Shown one piece after another: positions 10,759 to 22,808 of a DNA stretch of 64,000 nucleotides; the stretch's first letter is position 1; the number at the start of each line of letters is the position of its first letter. The notes beneath the pieces are model-generated. The model made no database searches. It was not told the origin of the DNA and saw nothing but the letters and a program-made list of their open reading frames with translations. The stretch is from Hysterangium stoloniferum (Eukaryota; Basidiomycota; Agaricomycetes; Hysterangiales; Hysterangiaceae): NCBI GenBank assembly GCA_015178975.1, contig WHVD01000007.1:992001-1056000 (forward strand). The letters run 5' to 3'. Made by a program: the position numbers and the translations under genes.

Positions 10759-12536
10759 ATTTCAATGTCCAACGAGATAACTCTGAGCCGGCAGGATATC
10801 ATATCCCTCCTATGAGAGTTTGAGCGGGTACAGACCTTTGTTTCCCCGGCTGTATCGAGTTTAGAACAACAGGCGATCAATGACACGAGAATGAGGGAAA
10901 TATTCCAGATGACTCTCGCAGAACGATGTAGCTGCCTCGAACATGGGGACTGCGTATGTTACCGAGTACCCGACGACGACCAGCACATGCCATTGTCTGA
11001 AAAAGACGCGGAAGCTTTTGTGGAGGAATGGGTGCGTAAAGCGAAATGTCCTTTTTATGTAAACTGTTCACGAACCGGATGTTTTCAGCGTCAAGGAGAG
11101 AGAAATTGCGATGACCCACCGAATAATATTAAGATACGAGGGAGACCGACCAACGCTACATACAAACTCAGTCCATCTCGGAGGCATGACATAGACTGGG
11201 GGGTCGTTACAACACCGGATAGCTCATCTTCCAGTGTGGGTGTTAGCCCCGGGTATTACTGTGGAGTCGGTTTGGCCAGGGTTAGGATGAAATTCCTTTA
11301 CAGGGCAAAGAAAGCTTCACTGATGACAAAGTTGATGATATATGAGCGAATGACGCGAGGACCATGGGAAGGTGAGGATGTCGTTGACAAGTTTCTACTA
11401 GGGCATGCCACACCGCCACGACTGGGAATAATAATTAAAGAGAGCGTTAATCTAATGAGGTAGGGATAACACAGTGTCAATCAGTGAATACACTCACAAT
11501 ACTCACGTCTTCTAGACCCACTTACCCGTCTCGAATTCGCAAACAGGCGTCAGTGGTATTAGGGTGGTTCTGGAATTCGAGTGATATCCATTGGACGAAC
11601 CAAGGTCAGCTCATGACATATTTGGCTTGGGCCTGCAATTGGTGTCCCGGCGCTCGATGGCCAGATAGAGATCGGACATCAACTACAATTACGTCATCGC
11701 TTTACAATAGTTTAATCAAATCACCGCTACACACCAACTTGGATGAGGCTGCATCAACATTTATCACACAGATTGCACGATGTTTCTCATCCGATCACCA
11801 AACCTTACTCGCTGCCGGCCTTAGCAATATCGTGGAAAATATCTGCCATGTTCATCAGCTGTCTGTACAGGAGCTCACCACGTTCAGATATTACTTTGAA
11901 TGCTGGTTACAACCGTGCGTCCCACGATCACATCTTATCACCATGTTCACGACAACCATAACAGACAAACTCGCCAGGGAGGCCACGGAGGACGCTTTGA
12001 TGTTTATCTTATACAGCCTTTCTTGTGGTGCATATGCCAAGAGGCGTGGTTCCTAGATATTGCTGGTGATGTATTGAAGGCTATAGTGGATGACACGAAC
12101 ATCCATATAGCATCATTAACACTTGATATCAATGAGGACACCTCACATTCACTGTGGCGCTATATCTGGGCCCAGAAAACCTTCTTCGCGGACAGCACGC
12201 TTCGCACGAAGCATATCAACCAGCTTCATGTAGTTTCTTCGTTGAGTGGCCGCCTTCTACGGTATGTGAGAAATATTTTACTTATCATCATCGTCTCACA
12301 CCCACTCATGAAACTATCTTACCAGTCTGACTCTGACACACGTGGCCAAATTGGCCGCTCCTAGAATCTAGCAAGGGACTAATAGAAGTCACCCTGAAGC
12401 TGATAGATGGGTCTTCCGACACTGAATCCGCTTGTACCACAGTCTGCAGCCTCAATATTATCTCCATTCTCGCTCGTTTCCTTCCACATTGTGACACAAT
12501 GCGCCGATCCCCACACCTTTCACTGGCGTATCGGTA
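10759..12536 (+). pseudogene. Main-family copy 4 (short-exon-1 subfamily), multiple lesions
   Basis: The expected ATG reads ATT (10759-10761). The next in-frame Met (10765) meets TGA at 10813-10815, where other copies have CAA. From 10891 exon 1, intron 1 (unusually without a stop, so the ORF reads through), exon 2, intron 2 (GTAGGG...TTCTAG), exon 3 (SPLHTNLDEAAST), the 50-nt intron 3 and exon 4 are well preserved. Exon 5 begins out of register with TAG near 12370 and has lost about 100 bp between 'atgcgccgatc' and 'cccacacc' near 12510. An N-terminally shortened product from Met 10891 cannot be excluded. Confidence 0.75.
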
Positions 12537-13034
12537 ACGTCTAATTCAAACTCCACATCAGTGTTGAACAATCATGGCTCGCCCGTCGAAGGTCTTGCTC
12601 CATGACATATAATCAGTTCTCTGGATAACGCCGACACGTCTTCTCAAACCAGGAGGAGAGATAATGTCATTACTCCCTACTTAAATCGCTTTGTAACAGG
12701 AGTTACAAGTTGTATAACACTACATAGTTTGGGGAAATTTATAGCGCATACAGTCACTTTTTCCCATTTACCGGTGTGTTGTAGCTTCTCATTCATGCCA
12801 TGCACATGTAAAATAATATTCGCGACCCTTAGGCGTGGCTAGAATCACCTCTGATTTATGAACGACAACTACGTCAAATAGAATCACACTGATAATTCTC
12901 CAAAGACGGCCCCACCACCGTGGTTTTGGTGTCAGTTAGTTGGGATAGCATGAAGCACGTCAGTGAAGCAAAGCAAAGAATACCCGCAACAATCCTCACT
13001 AATACATGGCAACGTGCATCTCGGTCGGACTCAT
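12537..13034 (+). repeat. Downstream block of copy 4
   Basis: Same landmarks as the block after copy 3 ('gttgggatagcatgaagc', 'aatcctcactaat'). It joins directly to the convergent S module at about 13035. Confidence 0.5.
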
Positions 13035-13930
13035 CTAATCTTCAAAGGCTATGTTCAATCTCGGGATCGGCTATCACGAGGCAACAAACCAGGGAATAAA
13101 AGGAGGGCCCTTTAGACCGTACAGGAACGGCGTTGGGTGAATTCCATAAAGGATATCTCTCAATTGGAAACCTGGACCCGACGTTGGAGCGCATCGTACC
13201 CATTGTATTCGACTTGGAAAAAACGACAGTCGTAAGTGTTCCAGAGGAGCCAAACGAGCGCCGCGAGTCACTGTTGAGGCGCGTATAATGCATCACTGAT
13301 GCTTTCCGATACAGGAGAAGTACGAGGAATGTAGATGCCATGACCACTTGATAGAAAGCAGTTTTAAATTAGATATCACAAAGCCTGCCGGGTTACATCC
13401 CTGTATATGACCGATATTCTGTGACCGCGGCTTGAATATCTTTGATCACAAGGGGAGTTGATTGGTCGTCCAAAAATTATTGAGTGAAGTAAATAAAGAG
13501 GAAGAAGCACGACGAAGACAGGATGTTTTGAAGGAGATGGAGCATCTGTAAATTGGGATTTGATCTGGACGGTTTACGCAGGGAAGTCCTTTCAATCTAG
13601 AATAGGCCCTGGCGGGAATACCCTGGAGGATCCCAGATGGCCGGACTTGCTCCGAGTGATTAAACCCATTTTACTCATGAGTTTTTAATTTCACCAACTC
13701 GTTTATTTTCTTTACACGAAACATTTTAGAGCACCTGCCGGGATTCGTGTTCCGAGTACCGCAAACAAGGACCAGAGTGAGACATGTTGTCGCCATTATC
13801 CGGGAGAATACGTTCCTCGGCATCCGAGGTCCTTTTTCCATTTCTCATCGACCATTTCACGATTCCTGGCAATTCAGAGTTTTCCCCATTACATAGCTAA
13901 GGCTCTTAGGCCCCATCAGTTAAAATTAAA
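13035..13930 (-). pseudogene. S module (second repeated gene), most complete example in a full unit
   Basis: Convergent with copy 4. Read antisense, the 5' segment (13930 to about 13740) matches the 82-codon frame at 58910-59155 (MxxKNLR...GARTPRNIF), then a middle segment, then KWSWHLHSSYFSC near 13310. Stops and frame changes interrupt it, and its introns cannot be set from the sequence alone. Other S modules lie at 16725 (-), 21690 (+), 26380 (+), 38190 (+), 44730 (+), 58480 (-), 62170 (+) and 62850 (-). The encoded protein is unrecognised. Confidence 0.45.
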
Positions 13931-14770
13931 GTGACTATAGTGCAAGATATAATTACGGGGGAGGTATAAGGCTCATAGGAAGCAACACTACGACTGGTGC
14001 TTTGGGTCCTGGCCTTGTGGAATCACATCTTGGCGCGGCAAACGTTCATTTCCAACCTTTGCCGCTGGGCGCATGTTGCTTTCCATTGGGGCTTTACCCT
14101 TGTTAGCTGACCCAAATCACTTCAATCGGAAGGACCGTGAAATAATACTAGCGTGTAATTAGTTATCACTGAATATTTGATTACATGCACAATTTGTTCA
14201 TGAAAACCTGACGGACTCCCCAGAAACAGGTAAATTCATGATAGACGCCAATTAGCTTAAATAAAGAATTATTTGTATTGGAATTGGATTCGGAAAGAAT
14301 TGAATACGAAGCGCATATTTCTGTTGGACATAGCCGGAGTGGAAAGTGCCCGAGGATGTAGTTGAGAATCAGTGTCATGGATAGCACCCACTGCATTTAT
14401 ATATTCTATCAATCGAGATGTCACGTCTCAACTAACGTAAAAGCCGAATTGCCGAAAGATCTAGCGGTCAGGAGGTGGGAAGTTGCCACATTATACGGTG
14501 AATGTTCATGAAACGTTCGTGGTTGCCATATGTGCTCTCTTCTTCAACCGATCTGTTGAAGAGTAGGGAATTAATGTATACCATAGTGAGTGAACCTGAG
14601 AGCATCCTGGCGCCGATACGAACGAACATGTTGAGGGGCGTCAAGTTATTTATAAGGAAGGGATGAAACGGTGTGTCCCACAATACTATGGCTGAAAATA
14701 TACCACCCTGATCACTTGACATTAAAGCGCCGACTCCACTTCTGGTATCACAGCAACCTGCTACCCACCA
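13931..14770 (+). promoter_or_regulatory. Upstream block / putative promoter of copy 5
   Basis: Full-length version of the family upstream block, running from the end of an S module to CCACCAATG. It shares the AT-rich 'gtgtaattagttatcactgaat' and 'tgcatttatatattctatc' segments with the blocks before copies 2, 3 and 20. The promoter role is inferred from its position before an intact gene. Confidence 0.5.
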
Positions 14771-16669
14771 ATGTCAACTTCAAACGAAACGACTCTGAGC
14801 AGCGACGGTATGGTACGCGCTCGAAAACTCCTACAAGAGGTTGAGTGGTTACAACCCCTGGTCTCCGCAGCTGCATTGAGTTCAGAAGAACGCGAGGAGA
14901 TCATTGACGTGGGGATAAGGGAAAGATTACGGATGAAGCTCCGAGAGCGATGGACCTGTATAGGACATGGGGACGGTGTATGTTATCGAGCTCCCGAAGA
15001 CGACGAGCATATACCACTGTCTGAAGACGACATAGAAGTTTGGGTTGAGCAATGGGTGCGTAAAATGAGATAGCCTTTCATGTACACTGTTAAAAAACTG
15101 GACGCTTTCAGTGGCTAGGAGAGACCACTTGTCATGATCCACCGACGATTATTAATATGCGAAGTAGATCCACCAATGCCACATCCAGCCTCGGCCCACA
15201 TGACAGTCATGACGTGGACTGGGGAGTGGTCTCACTGTATGAGAGCTCATCGACATCTTCAAGTACTACTATTGAGCTGGGGCATTACTGTAGACTCGGT
15301 TTGGAAAGGGTTGGGAGGAATGTGCTTTACACTGCAAAGACAGCTGCACTGATGGCAAAGTTAATGATATACAAGCGAATGGTGTATGGAGACGACAAGG
15401 CCTGTAATAAGTTCCTACGCAAGCATCTCACTCTGCCAAGACTCGGAATAGTAATTCAAGAGACCATTGACTTAATGAGGTGGGGATACTTTGAGGCCAT
15501 CATTCAACAAACTCAAAATACTCACGTTTTGCTAGACCCACTTACCCGGCTCGAATTCGAGAACAGGCGTCGGTGGTCTCAGAGGGGTTCTGGAATTCAA
15601 GGGCTGTACAGCGGAGTAACGGAGGTCACAACGCCAACCTTATGGTATATTTGGGTTCGGCCTTCTACTGGTGTCCCGGCGCTCGATTGGGACATAGAGA
15701 TCGAGTATCAACTGCAATTACGTCATCGCTTTACAATGCTGTAATGAAATCACCGTTACACACGAACGTGGATGAGGTTGCGTCGACATTTATCCTAAAA
15801 ATTGCACGATACTTGTCATGCCATCAATATCCCTTCCTCGCTGACGAACTTGTTTATATCGTGCAAAACATCTACGAATTGCGTCAACTATCTGTAGAGG
15901 AGCTCACTGCGATCAGAGGTGCCATTGAATTCTGGTTACAACAGTGCGTCGCGACCATATATCATGTCATCCTGTCCACGAAAACCACAACAGACAAACT
16001 TACCCATCCCGACCTGCCTTGTATGGCTTTCCCATATGGCTTCTCGTGTGTTGCATGCACCAAGATCCCTGGTTTCGAGATATTGCTGGAGATGTATTGC
16101 AGGTTATCATGGACGACACAAAACTCCATATAGCGTCATTGACACTTCATATCGATGAGGGCGTGTCCTATTCACTTTTGATTCGTATCTGCTCGCTAGA
16201 AGCCTTCTTCCACGACAGCACGCTTCGCACTGATCATATCAACCAGCTCAATGTGGTTTCTTCCCTCATTGAGCTCCTTTTAAGGTATGTTGACAATGTT
16301 TTACCTTCCAGCATGATCTCATATGCGCCCATTCAATATCCTACCAGTCTGCTTCTGACACATCCGAGTCCAAATTACTGGCTCTTCTGGGCAGGCGAGG
16401 AACTAATTGAGGTTACTCTGAACCTGATAGCTGCATCGGCCGACATAGAATCCGCGTGTACCACAGTGCGCAGTCTCAATATAATCACCATTCTGGCTGG
16501 TCTCCTTCCACATTGTGACACAATACGTGGCTCATTTGGCGATCCATTTACCCGTACTCGCTTAAACATCACGGCACATTCCCTCCTTTGCGTCATCGCC
16601 ACCCCTTTTACTGGTATTTCGGCGACCTGTAATTCGAACTCCACATCAGTATTAGAGGATGGTATTTAA
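14771..16669 (+). CDS. Main-family copy 5, intact five-exon gene, 557 aa
   Basis: Exons are 14771-15055, 15112-15479, 15536-15943, 15994-16284 and 16348-16669 (1,674 nt spliced). Introns are 56, 56, 50 and 63 nt. The exon phases match copies 3 and 7. The Cys/His cluster reads C-x2-H-x-D-x2-C, so the second His is Asp. Intron 4 (63 nt) has no stop and is a multiple of three, so retaining it would add 21 residues without breaking the frame. The C-terminus ends early (VLEDGI) compared with copies 3, 7 and 11, which run on through DHDWP-type tails. Long-exon-1 subfamily; function unknown. Confidence 0.8.
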
Positions 16670-17155
16670 TCCGGGAGGCTCATGAAAGGAAGTGCCCATA
16701 ATCTAGAATGTGTTCCTGAACTTGGTGTAGCGTTTGGAACTCCTGGAGCATCCCAGATAGCCGTTCTTCCGCCCAGCGCTTAAAAGCATTGCAGTGATAA
16801 GTCTTCAATTCTTTTCTTTAATTTAAACGGAACCACCTTTAATATCTGACTGAATTTGGGCTACTATTACCACAAACAAGCAACATAAGGAGCGATCCTG
16901 TCGCCACTATCCAGGTGAATAGGTTCCTCGGCGTCCGAGAACCTTTTCCCACCTCTCACCGACCATTACACGATTCCTGGCCATTAAGAGGTCTCTTCAT
17001 GGTGTGTCTAAGGTTCATAGGCCTCATCAGGTCGGCTTCAAGAATTAAACCACGATCGGGACCGAGTGCACAAGTGAGTCCGACGATGGCCTTTAGCTCC
17101 ATAAATACCAATACGGCCGAGAACAACACCTCAAAGCAATCAAATTTCATGCATT
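16670..17155 (-). pseudogene. S-module fragment and junction
   Basis: From about 16725 to 17035 the antisense strand matches the 5' part of S modules (MRPMNLRHTMKRPLNGQESC, then a GxRxPRN-like stretch). It is truncated after the first segment. The last 100 bp up to copy 6 match nothing else I can identify in the window. Confidence 0.4.
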
Positions 17156-17162
17156 TCATGTG

Positions 17163-18233
17163 AAGATAAGCCCGAATACACGAATACCTCCTGGACAAAT
17201 ATAATGGCCTTGTGACATTGCAGATATTTTGCACGATATTGTTAATGCCGGCAGCGATAAGGGATGGTGATCAGATGACAAAAATCGTGCGATCTGTGTG
17301 ATAAATGTCGATGCGGCCCCATCCACGTTCGTGTGTAGCGGTGATTTGATTACAGCATTGTAAAACGATGACGTAATCGCCGGGACACCAAATGAAGGCA
17401 GACCCAAATTTGCCATGAGCTTTGCAGTGTGCCCTTCGCTCCTCTGCCATAAATAGCTTGAATCCCGGATCCCCTCTAAGACAATTGGCTTGTTTTCGAA
17501 TTCGAGGGGGATAGTGGGTCTAGAAAGACGCGAGGATTTTTAATGATTGGTGCTGTTGTGTCCCTACCTCATCAAATAAATGGTCTTTTGAATTACGATT
17601 ACCAGTCTTCGTACTGTGAGATACCTGAGTAGACGACGTTCTGGCCTTCCCAAGGTCCACGCGTCATTCGGTCGTATGTCATCAACTTGTCATCAGGGAA
17701 GCTTTCTTTGCGCTGCAAAGCACTTTATTCCCAACAGACTCCACAGTAATACCAGGGGCCAATTTGTACACTTGGAGACGAACTATCTGGCGATGAGACG
17801 ACTTCCCAGTCTATGTCTATGTGGGGGTGGCGTTTATGGATCTCTCTCGTATCTTAATATGATTCGGTGGGTCATCGCCAGTTCTCTCACCTTGACTCTG
17901 AAAACATCCGGTCTGTACACTGGGTACAGAAAAATATTTTCTCTTACGCACCCATTCCTCGACCCAACCTTCCACGTCTTCTTTAGACGATGGTATGTGC
18001 TGGTCGTCATCGGGTGCTCGGTAACATAAACAGTCTACGTGTTGGAGACAGCTACATGGTTCTCCAAGCATCATCGGGAATCTTTCCCTCATTCCCGTGT
18101 CATTGATCTCCTGGCGTTCCAAACTCAATATAGCCGGTGAAACCAAGGGTTGCAGCCACTCAACCTCTTGTAGGAGGCGTTCAGCCCGTTTGATATCGTG
18201 GCTGCTCAGAGTGGTCGCATTTGAAGTTGACAT
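17163..18233 (-). pseudogene. Main-family copy 6, 3'-truncated and frameshifted
   Basis: Start codon at 18231-18233. Exon 1 is open (MSTSNATTLSSHD...), with C-x2-H-x2-D-x2-C in place of the usual Cys/His spacing. Intron 1 is canonical. Exon 2 has a deletion near 17820 that shifts the frame into TAG. Exon 3 keeps SPLHTNVDGAAST and ITQIARFLSS but diverges after about 17215, and exons 4-5 are missing. Confidence 0.7.
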
Positions 18234-18865
18234 TGGGTGGTAACAGATTGTTGTGGTACCTAAGAGGACGCTGCGCTTTTAAGGTGAAGTTATGAGGGGA
18301 ATGATTTTCCAGGTCTCGCATTGTGGCGGTGCGGTATACATGATACACAGCGTTTCATCCCTTCCTTTGAAATGCCTTGAGGGCCCGTTCGTCCTTTTCC
18401 AATAATACAGCCAGGATACTCTCAAGTTTCCTTACCATTTTCGTTTGCCGCTATTCCTGAACTTCATCAGATCGCATACTGCAGACGCCGCATGTGGCCG
18501 CTGGGAATATATTGACAAGCTCTCACCGCAATAAATGTGAGAACTTCTCAGTTCCTTTGCGCTAGATTTCATGTCAGTGCAGCTTTTATGTCAGTTGAGA
18601 AGTGACATCTCCATGGATGGAATATGTAAATGCAGGTATGGCCTTAGGCACTTCGGACTCCGGCTATATCTGACGGACATATGCGCTCCGTGTTCAATTA
18701 TTTCAGAATTCCAACGTTCAACCACTTGAATAATTCTTTATTCTAATTGGAGTCCAACCTGAATATTCTAGGTTGCGGTCAGTCCATCAGTGTGTACACC
18801 AACACATTGTGTGTACTCTATATTCAATCATTACTGCTTAGACCCGTGGGTTCATTATTCCCCTG
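18234..18865 (-). repeat. Upstream block of copy 6
   Basis: Reverse-complement family block with the usual order of landmarks. The promoter-proximal 'gggatg...taccaccc' region adjoins the ATG. It ends near 18865, where the downstream block of copy 7 begins, so the S module normally found between units is missing here. Confidence 0.5.
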
Positions 18866-19179
18866 TCCCGTTGAACTGACACGCTACTTGCTTTGAGACC
18901 TCTGAGTGGTATTCCATTTGAAGTGATTCTAATTGGTAAATCGGATATCATTCTAATCACGACTAGGGCCCACCCATATATGCGACGTCTCTATCCCATC
19001 AACGAGAAGCTGCCAAGAACACAAAGGCGGTAAAAAGTGACTATATGCGGTCTTGATTTGGCTCAAACTATATAGCTTTACATAAATTAGAAATATTCGC
19101 AAAAGGCGATTTAAGTAAACGCTAATAACACCGTCCTTCCTCCTGTTTCGGATAATGGATCGGTGTCATCTAAGAGTAA
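18866..19179 (-). repeat. Downstream block of copy 7
   Basis: Antisense counterpart of 9635-10020, including 'caacgagaagctgcc' (18999-19013) and a 'ttacataaattag' stretch. It likely contains the 3' UTR of the intact copy 7. Confidence 0.5.
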
Positions 19180-21149
19180 TTAGAATATATCGCGTGGAAG
19201 GGGTAGAGCAAATGCATCGACAGGCCAAGCATCTTCCTCTAACGCAGACATCCAGTTAGAGGTAGGGGCTACTGACACGCCGGTAAAGGGTGTGGCGATG
19301 ACGGAAAGGAGGGAATGACACATGAGGTGTAATCTCTCAAAGGGATTATGGGGGGATTGATCGTTGATGGAGCCACAGATTGGGTCACAATGTGGGAGAA
19401 GACGTTCGAGAATGGCAATCATATCGAGGTTGCGCACTGTGGTACACGCGGATTCGAAGTTGGAAGATCCATCTATCAGCTTCAGAGTGAGGTGAAGTAG
19501 TTCTTCGCCTGAAGAGAGGAGCCAGTAATTTGGACGCTTGTGTGTCAGAATCAGACTGGTAGGATATTTTCATGGGTGGATATGAGATGATGCTGGAAGG
19601 TAAAACATTGTCAACATACCGTACGACGGGTTCAATGAGCGAAGAAATCACATTCAACTTGTTGATGTGATCCGCGCGCAGCGTGCTGTCGTTGAAGAAG
19701 GCTTTCAGAGCCCGGATACCACACTGCAATGAATACGTTGTGTCATCATCCATAATAAGAGTCGTGGACGCTATGTGGTGGTGTGTGTCGTCAATTATAA
19801 CCTTGAATAAATCCCCAGCAAAATCACGAAACCAGGCATCTTGGTGGATGCAATACAGGAGGAGGCGTACAGGAGATTTATCCAAGGTTCGTCGGTGTGA
19901 GGAATTTTGTCTGTTATGGTTTTGGTGGGCAGGATAAAATGATATGATGTCGCGACGCACGGTTGTACCCAGAATTCAATGCAACCTCTGATCGCAGTGA
20001 GCTCCTCCACAGTCAATTGACGCACGTGGCAAATATTTTCCACGATAACCCCAAGGTCGGCGCAGAGGATTAAGGGAGATGGATTGCATGGGGATGATAG
20101 ATACCCAGCGATTTGTAGAATGAATGTCGACGCAACCGTATCCACGTTCGTGTATAGCGGTGATTTGATGACAGCATTGTAAAGCGAAGACGTCATTGGA
20201 GTTAAGCCGAGTCGCCGATTTACATTTGCCCATCGAGTGCAGGAACACCCGAGGAAGGCCCAAGCCAAAGTTGTCAGAAGCCTGGCAGTGTCACCTCCGT
20301 TCCTCCGGTGTATAAGCCTTGAATACCAGACGGCTTCTAAGACCCCCCATGCCCTTCTTTGAATTCGATCCGGATAAGTGGGTCTAGAAAGCCGTGAGTA
20401 TTTTGACTGTATTCAATTATTGGCGCTGAAGTATCCCCACCTCATTAAGTCAATGGTTTCTTGAATTACTATTCCGAGTCTTCGCATAGTCCGGTGTTTG
20501 CGTAGGAACTTGTTACAGTCCTCGTCGTATCCATACATCATTCGCTTGTATATCATCAACTTTGCCATCAGTGCAGCTGTCTTTGCAGTGTAAAGCACTT
20601 TCCTCCCAACCCTTTCCAAACCGACCCCACAGTAATACCCCGGCTCAATGTTAACACTTGACGATGTCGATGAGTTATCATACAGTGAGACCACTCCCCA
20701 GTCCACGTTGTGACTGTAATATGGACTGAGGTTGGATGTGGCGTTGGTGGATCTACCTCGCACTTTAATAAAATTCGGCGGATCATGACAATTTGTCTCT
20801 CCTAGGAACTGAAAGCGTCGGGTTTGTAAACGGTATACATTAAAGGTTATCCCATTTTGCGCACCCATTCCTCAGCCCAAAATTCCACATCTTCTACCGA
20901 CAATGGTATATGCTGGTCGTCTTCGGGAACTCGATAACACACACCGTGCCCGTGGGCGATACAGCTCCATCGGTCTCGAAGCTTTCCCCTGAATCTTTCC
21001 CTTATCGCCGCGTCAACCACCCCCTCCCGTTCTTCTGAGCCCATTGCAGCTGGGGAGACCAAGGGTTGTAGCCACTCAACCTCTTGTAGGGGGCTTTCAG
21101 CCTGTACGATATCGTGGCTACTCAGAGCAGTTTGGTTTGGAGTCGACAT
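19180..21149 (-). CDS. Main-family copy 7, intact five-exon gene, 580 aa
   Basis: Antisense exons are 21149-20865, 20808-20441, 20383-19961, 19910-19620 and 19555-19180 (1,743 nt spliced). Introns are 56, 57, 50 and 64 nt. The exon lengths of exons 1, 2 and 4 (285, 368, 291) equal those of copy 5. The Cys/His cluster C-x2-H-x-H-x2-C is kept (WSCIAHGHGVCYR). Exon 3 is the longest of the three intact copies and exon 5 runs to a full tail (WPVDAFALPLPRDIF). Long-exon-1 subfamily. With copies 3 and 5 it fixes the gene model; the product is unrecognised. Confidence 0.8.
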
Positions 21150-21665
21150 TGATGGGTGGCAGGTTATTGTGATACCGAAAGGGGATGCTGCGCTTTTAAG
21201 TTGCAATTATCAGGGGTATGAATTTCAAGGTATAGCATTGTGGCGGTGCTTCATGCAGGACACCCAGCGTTTCCTCCCTTCATTTTAAACAACTTGAAGC
21301 CGCTCAACCTCCTTAATGCATACACCTCCACGTTACTCTCAGGTTCACTCAATATTTTAGAGTCTAATTTCTTACTCTTCAACAGATCGCCTACGGCAAA
21401 GCGCACATGTGGCAGCCGCGATACGTTTGAAGAGCCTTCACCACATAATGTGGTCACTTCCGGCTTCTTGAGCGTTAGAGTTTTGTGCAATTCAGCTTTT
21501 ACGTTAGTTGGGAAGTGACATGTCGATTGATAGAATATGTAAATGCAGTGCATTACAATGCTTGTCAGGTACAGCCTCGGGCCCTTTCGATTCGGGCTAT
21601 GTCTAAGAGACATGTGCGCTTCGTTTTCAATTCATTCTGAATTGCAACTTCGATAATTCTTTACT
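21150..21665 (-). promoter_or_regulatory. Upstream block / putative promoter of copy 7
   Basis: Adjoins the ATG of an intact gene. An antisense frame of 120 codons is open here (21251-21613) and includes LYLTSIVMHCIYIFYQSTCH, similar to a frame before copy 3. The same frame is broken before copies 1 and 2. A 5' exon is therefore possible but unlikely. Confidence 0.45.
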
Positions 21666-21689
21666 CAGGCGAATTGGCGTCGATCGTGA

Positions 21690-22340
21690 ATGCATGAGTA
21701 AGCGCTGTGAGGAAGTCCGGCCATCTGGGATGGTCCAAGGTATCCCAGTTCGGCCGCATTCTAGATTGCCGGGACTTCCCTACCGTCCGGATCAAATACC
21801 AATTTACAGATGCTTCATCTTCTTCAAAACACCTTAGTGCTTCTTCCTCTTCATTTCCCATCCTCAAGAATTTTCGGACAACCAATCAACTACACTTGTC
21901 ATCAAAGATATTGCAGCTGCGGTCACAGAGTATACAGGCGTCGTCCGGCAGGTTTTGCTTTGGCCAATTTACGCCCGTTTGCGATCAAGCGGTCATGACA
22001 TCTAGATTCCTTGCACTTCTCCTGTATTGCCAAGGATCAGCTATACATTATCCCGGTCCAAATTAGGAACGTTTGTAGAAAATGATGGATGGTATTTACA
22101 TTCCTCCCAGTTCTCCCGTAGCGTTACCTGGGGGTACATTTCTCTTTCTATGGGATGTTTTGGTAGGAACAATTTGAGAAATTTAATTGTATTTTTCAAA
22201 TCTGAACCCAAGGGGAGGAGACGCTACAGGGTGGGAAAAGAAAGATAATAGAGAGACATGCGTTATGAAATCCGACCCATGCGGTCCCCGTGTGATTTGA
22301 AGGCCCCTCAGTTTATTCCGCAGTTTTTTGCCTCAAGAAC
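21690..22340 (+). pseudogene. S module, upstream of copy 7
   Basis: Carries the KYQFTDASSSSKHLSASSSS segment and the matching end near 22000 ('agcggtcatgacatctagattcc'), then a tail ending near 'ttgaacattggattttg'. Frame breaks separate the segments. It is oriented opposite to copies 7 and 8, as in other units. Confidence 0.45.
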
Positions 22341-22808
22341 GCGGATTTGGAGATTGAACATTGGATTTTGATCGCAAGATGAGCTTGAACGAGCGAATCG
22401 TCGGCATGGACTTATGCGTGATTGTAGCCAGTGTTCTTTGTTGTTCTCCAATAACTTGTTTCGTCCTGTCCCAAACTATCGCGCTGCTTTCTTTGAGAAC
22501 TCCGAGGATATTCCATTTGACGTTAGTGTTTTTTCGTAAATCGCATGTGATTCTAGCCACTACCAGGGACCACGACTATATGCACCTACGTGTGGATAGG
22601 ATCAGAAATAAGCTACAAAGCAGAAAAATATGCGCTCTTTAATTGGCTAAAATTATGTAGCTTTAAAGAACTTTGAAATATTGCCAAAGGCGGATTAAGT
22701 AAAGAGTGATAGCACTATCCTTTCCTCCTGGTTCGGATAATGTGTCGGTGTTATCCAAGGGACATTATTGTATATCGTGTGGAATGAATGGAACAAAAGA
22801 TGGGCAGG
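22341..22808 (-). repeat. Downstream block of copy 8
   Basis: Antisense downstream block joined to the S module on its distal side, the same order as after copy 4. No gene seen. Confidence 0.5.

Noticed and set aside
11298-11480. Many 60-100 codon antisense frames over the main-family exons
   Set aside because: They are shadows of the coding exons, appear only in some copies and conflict with the spliced model.
21251-21613. 120-codon antisense frame upstream of copy 7 as a 5' exon
   Set aside because: The equivalent frame is broken before copies 1 and 2 by stops or a 1-nt shift, so it is probably not coding.
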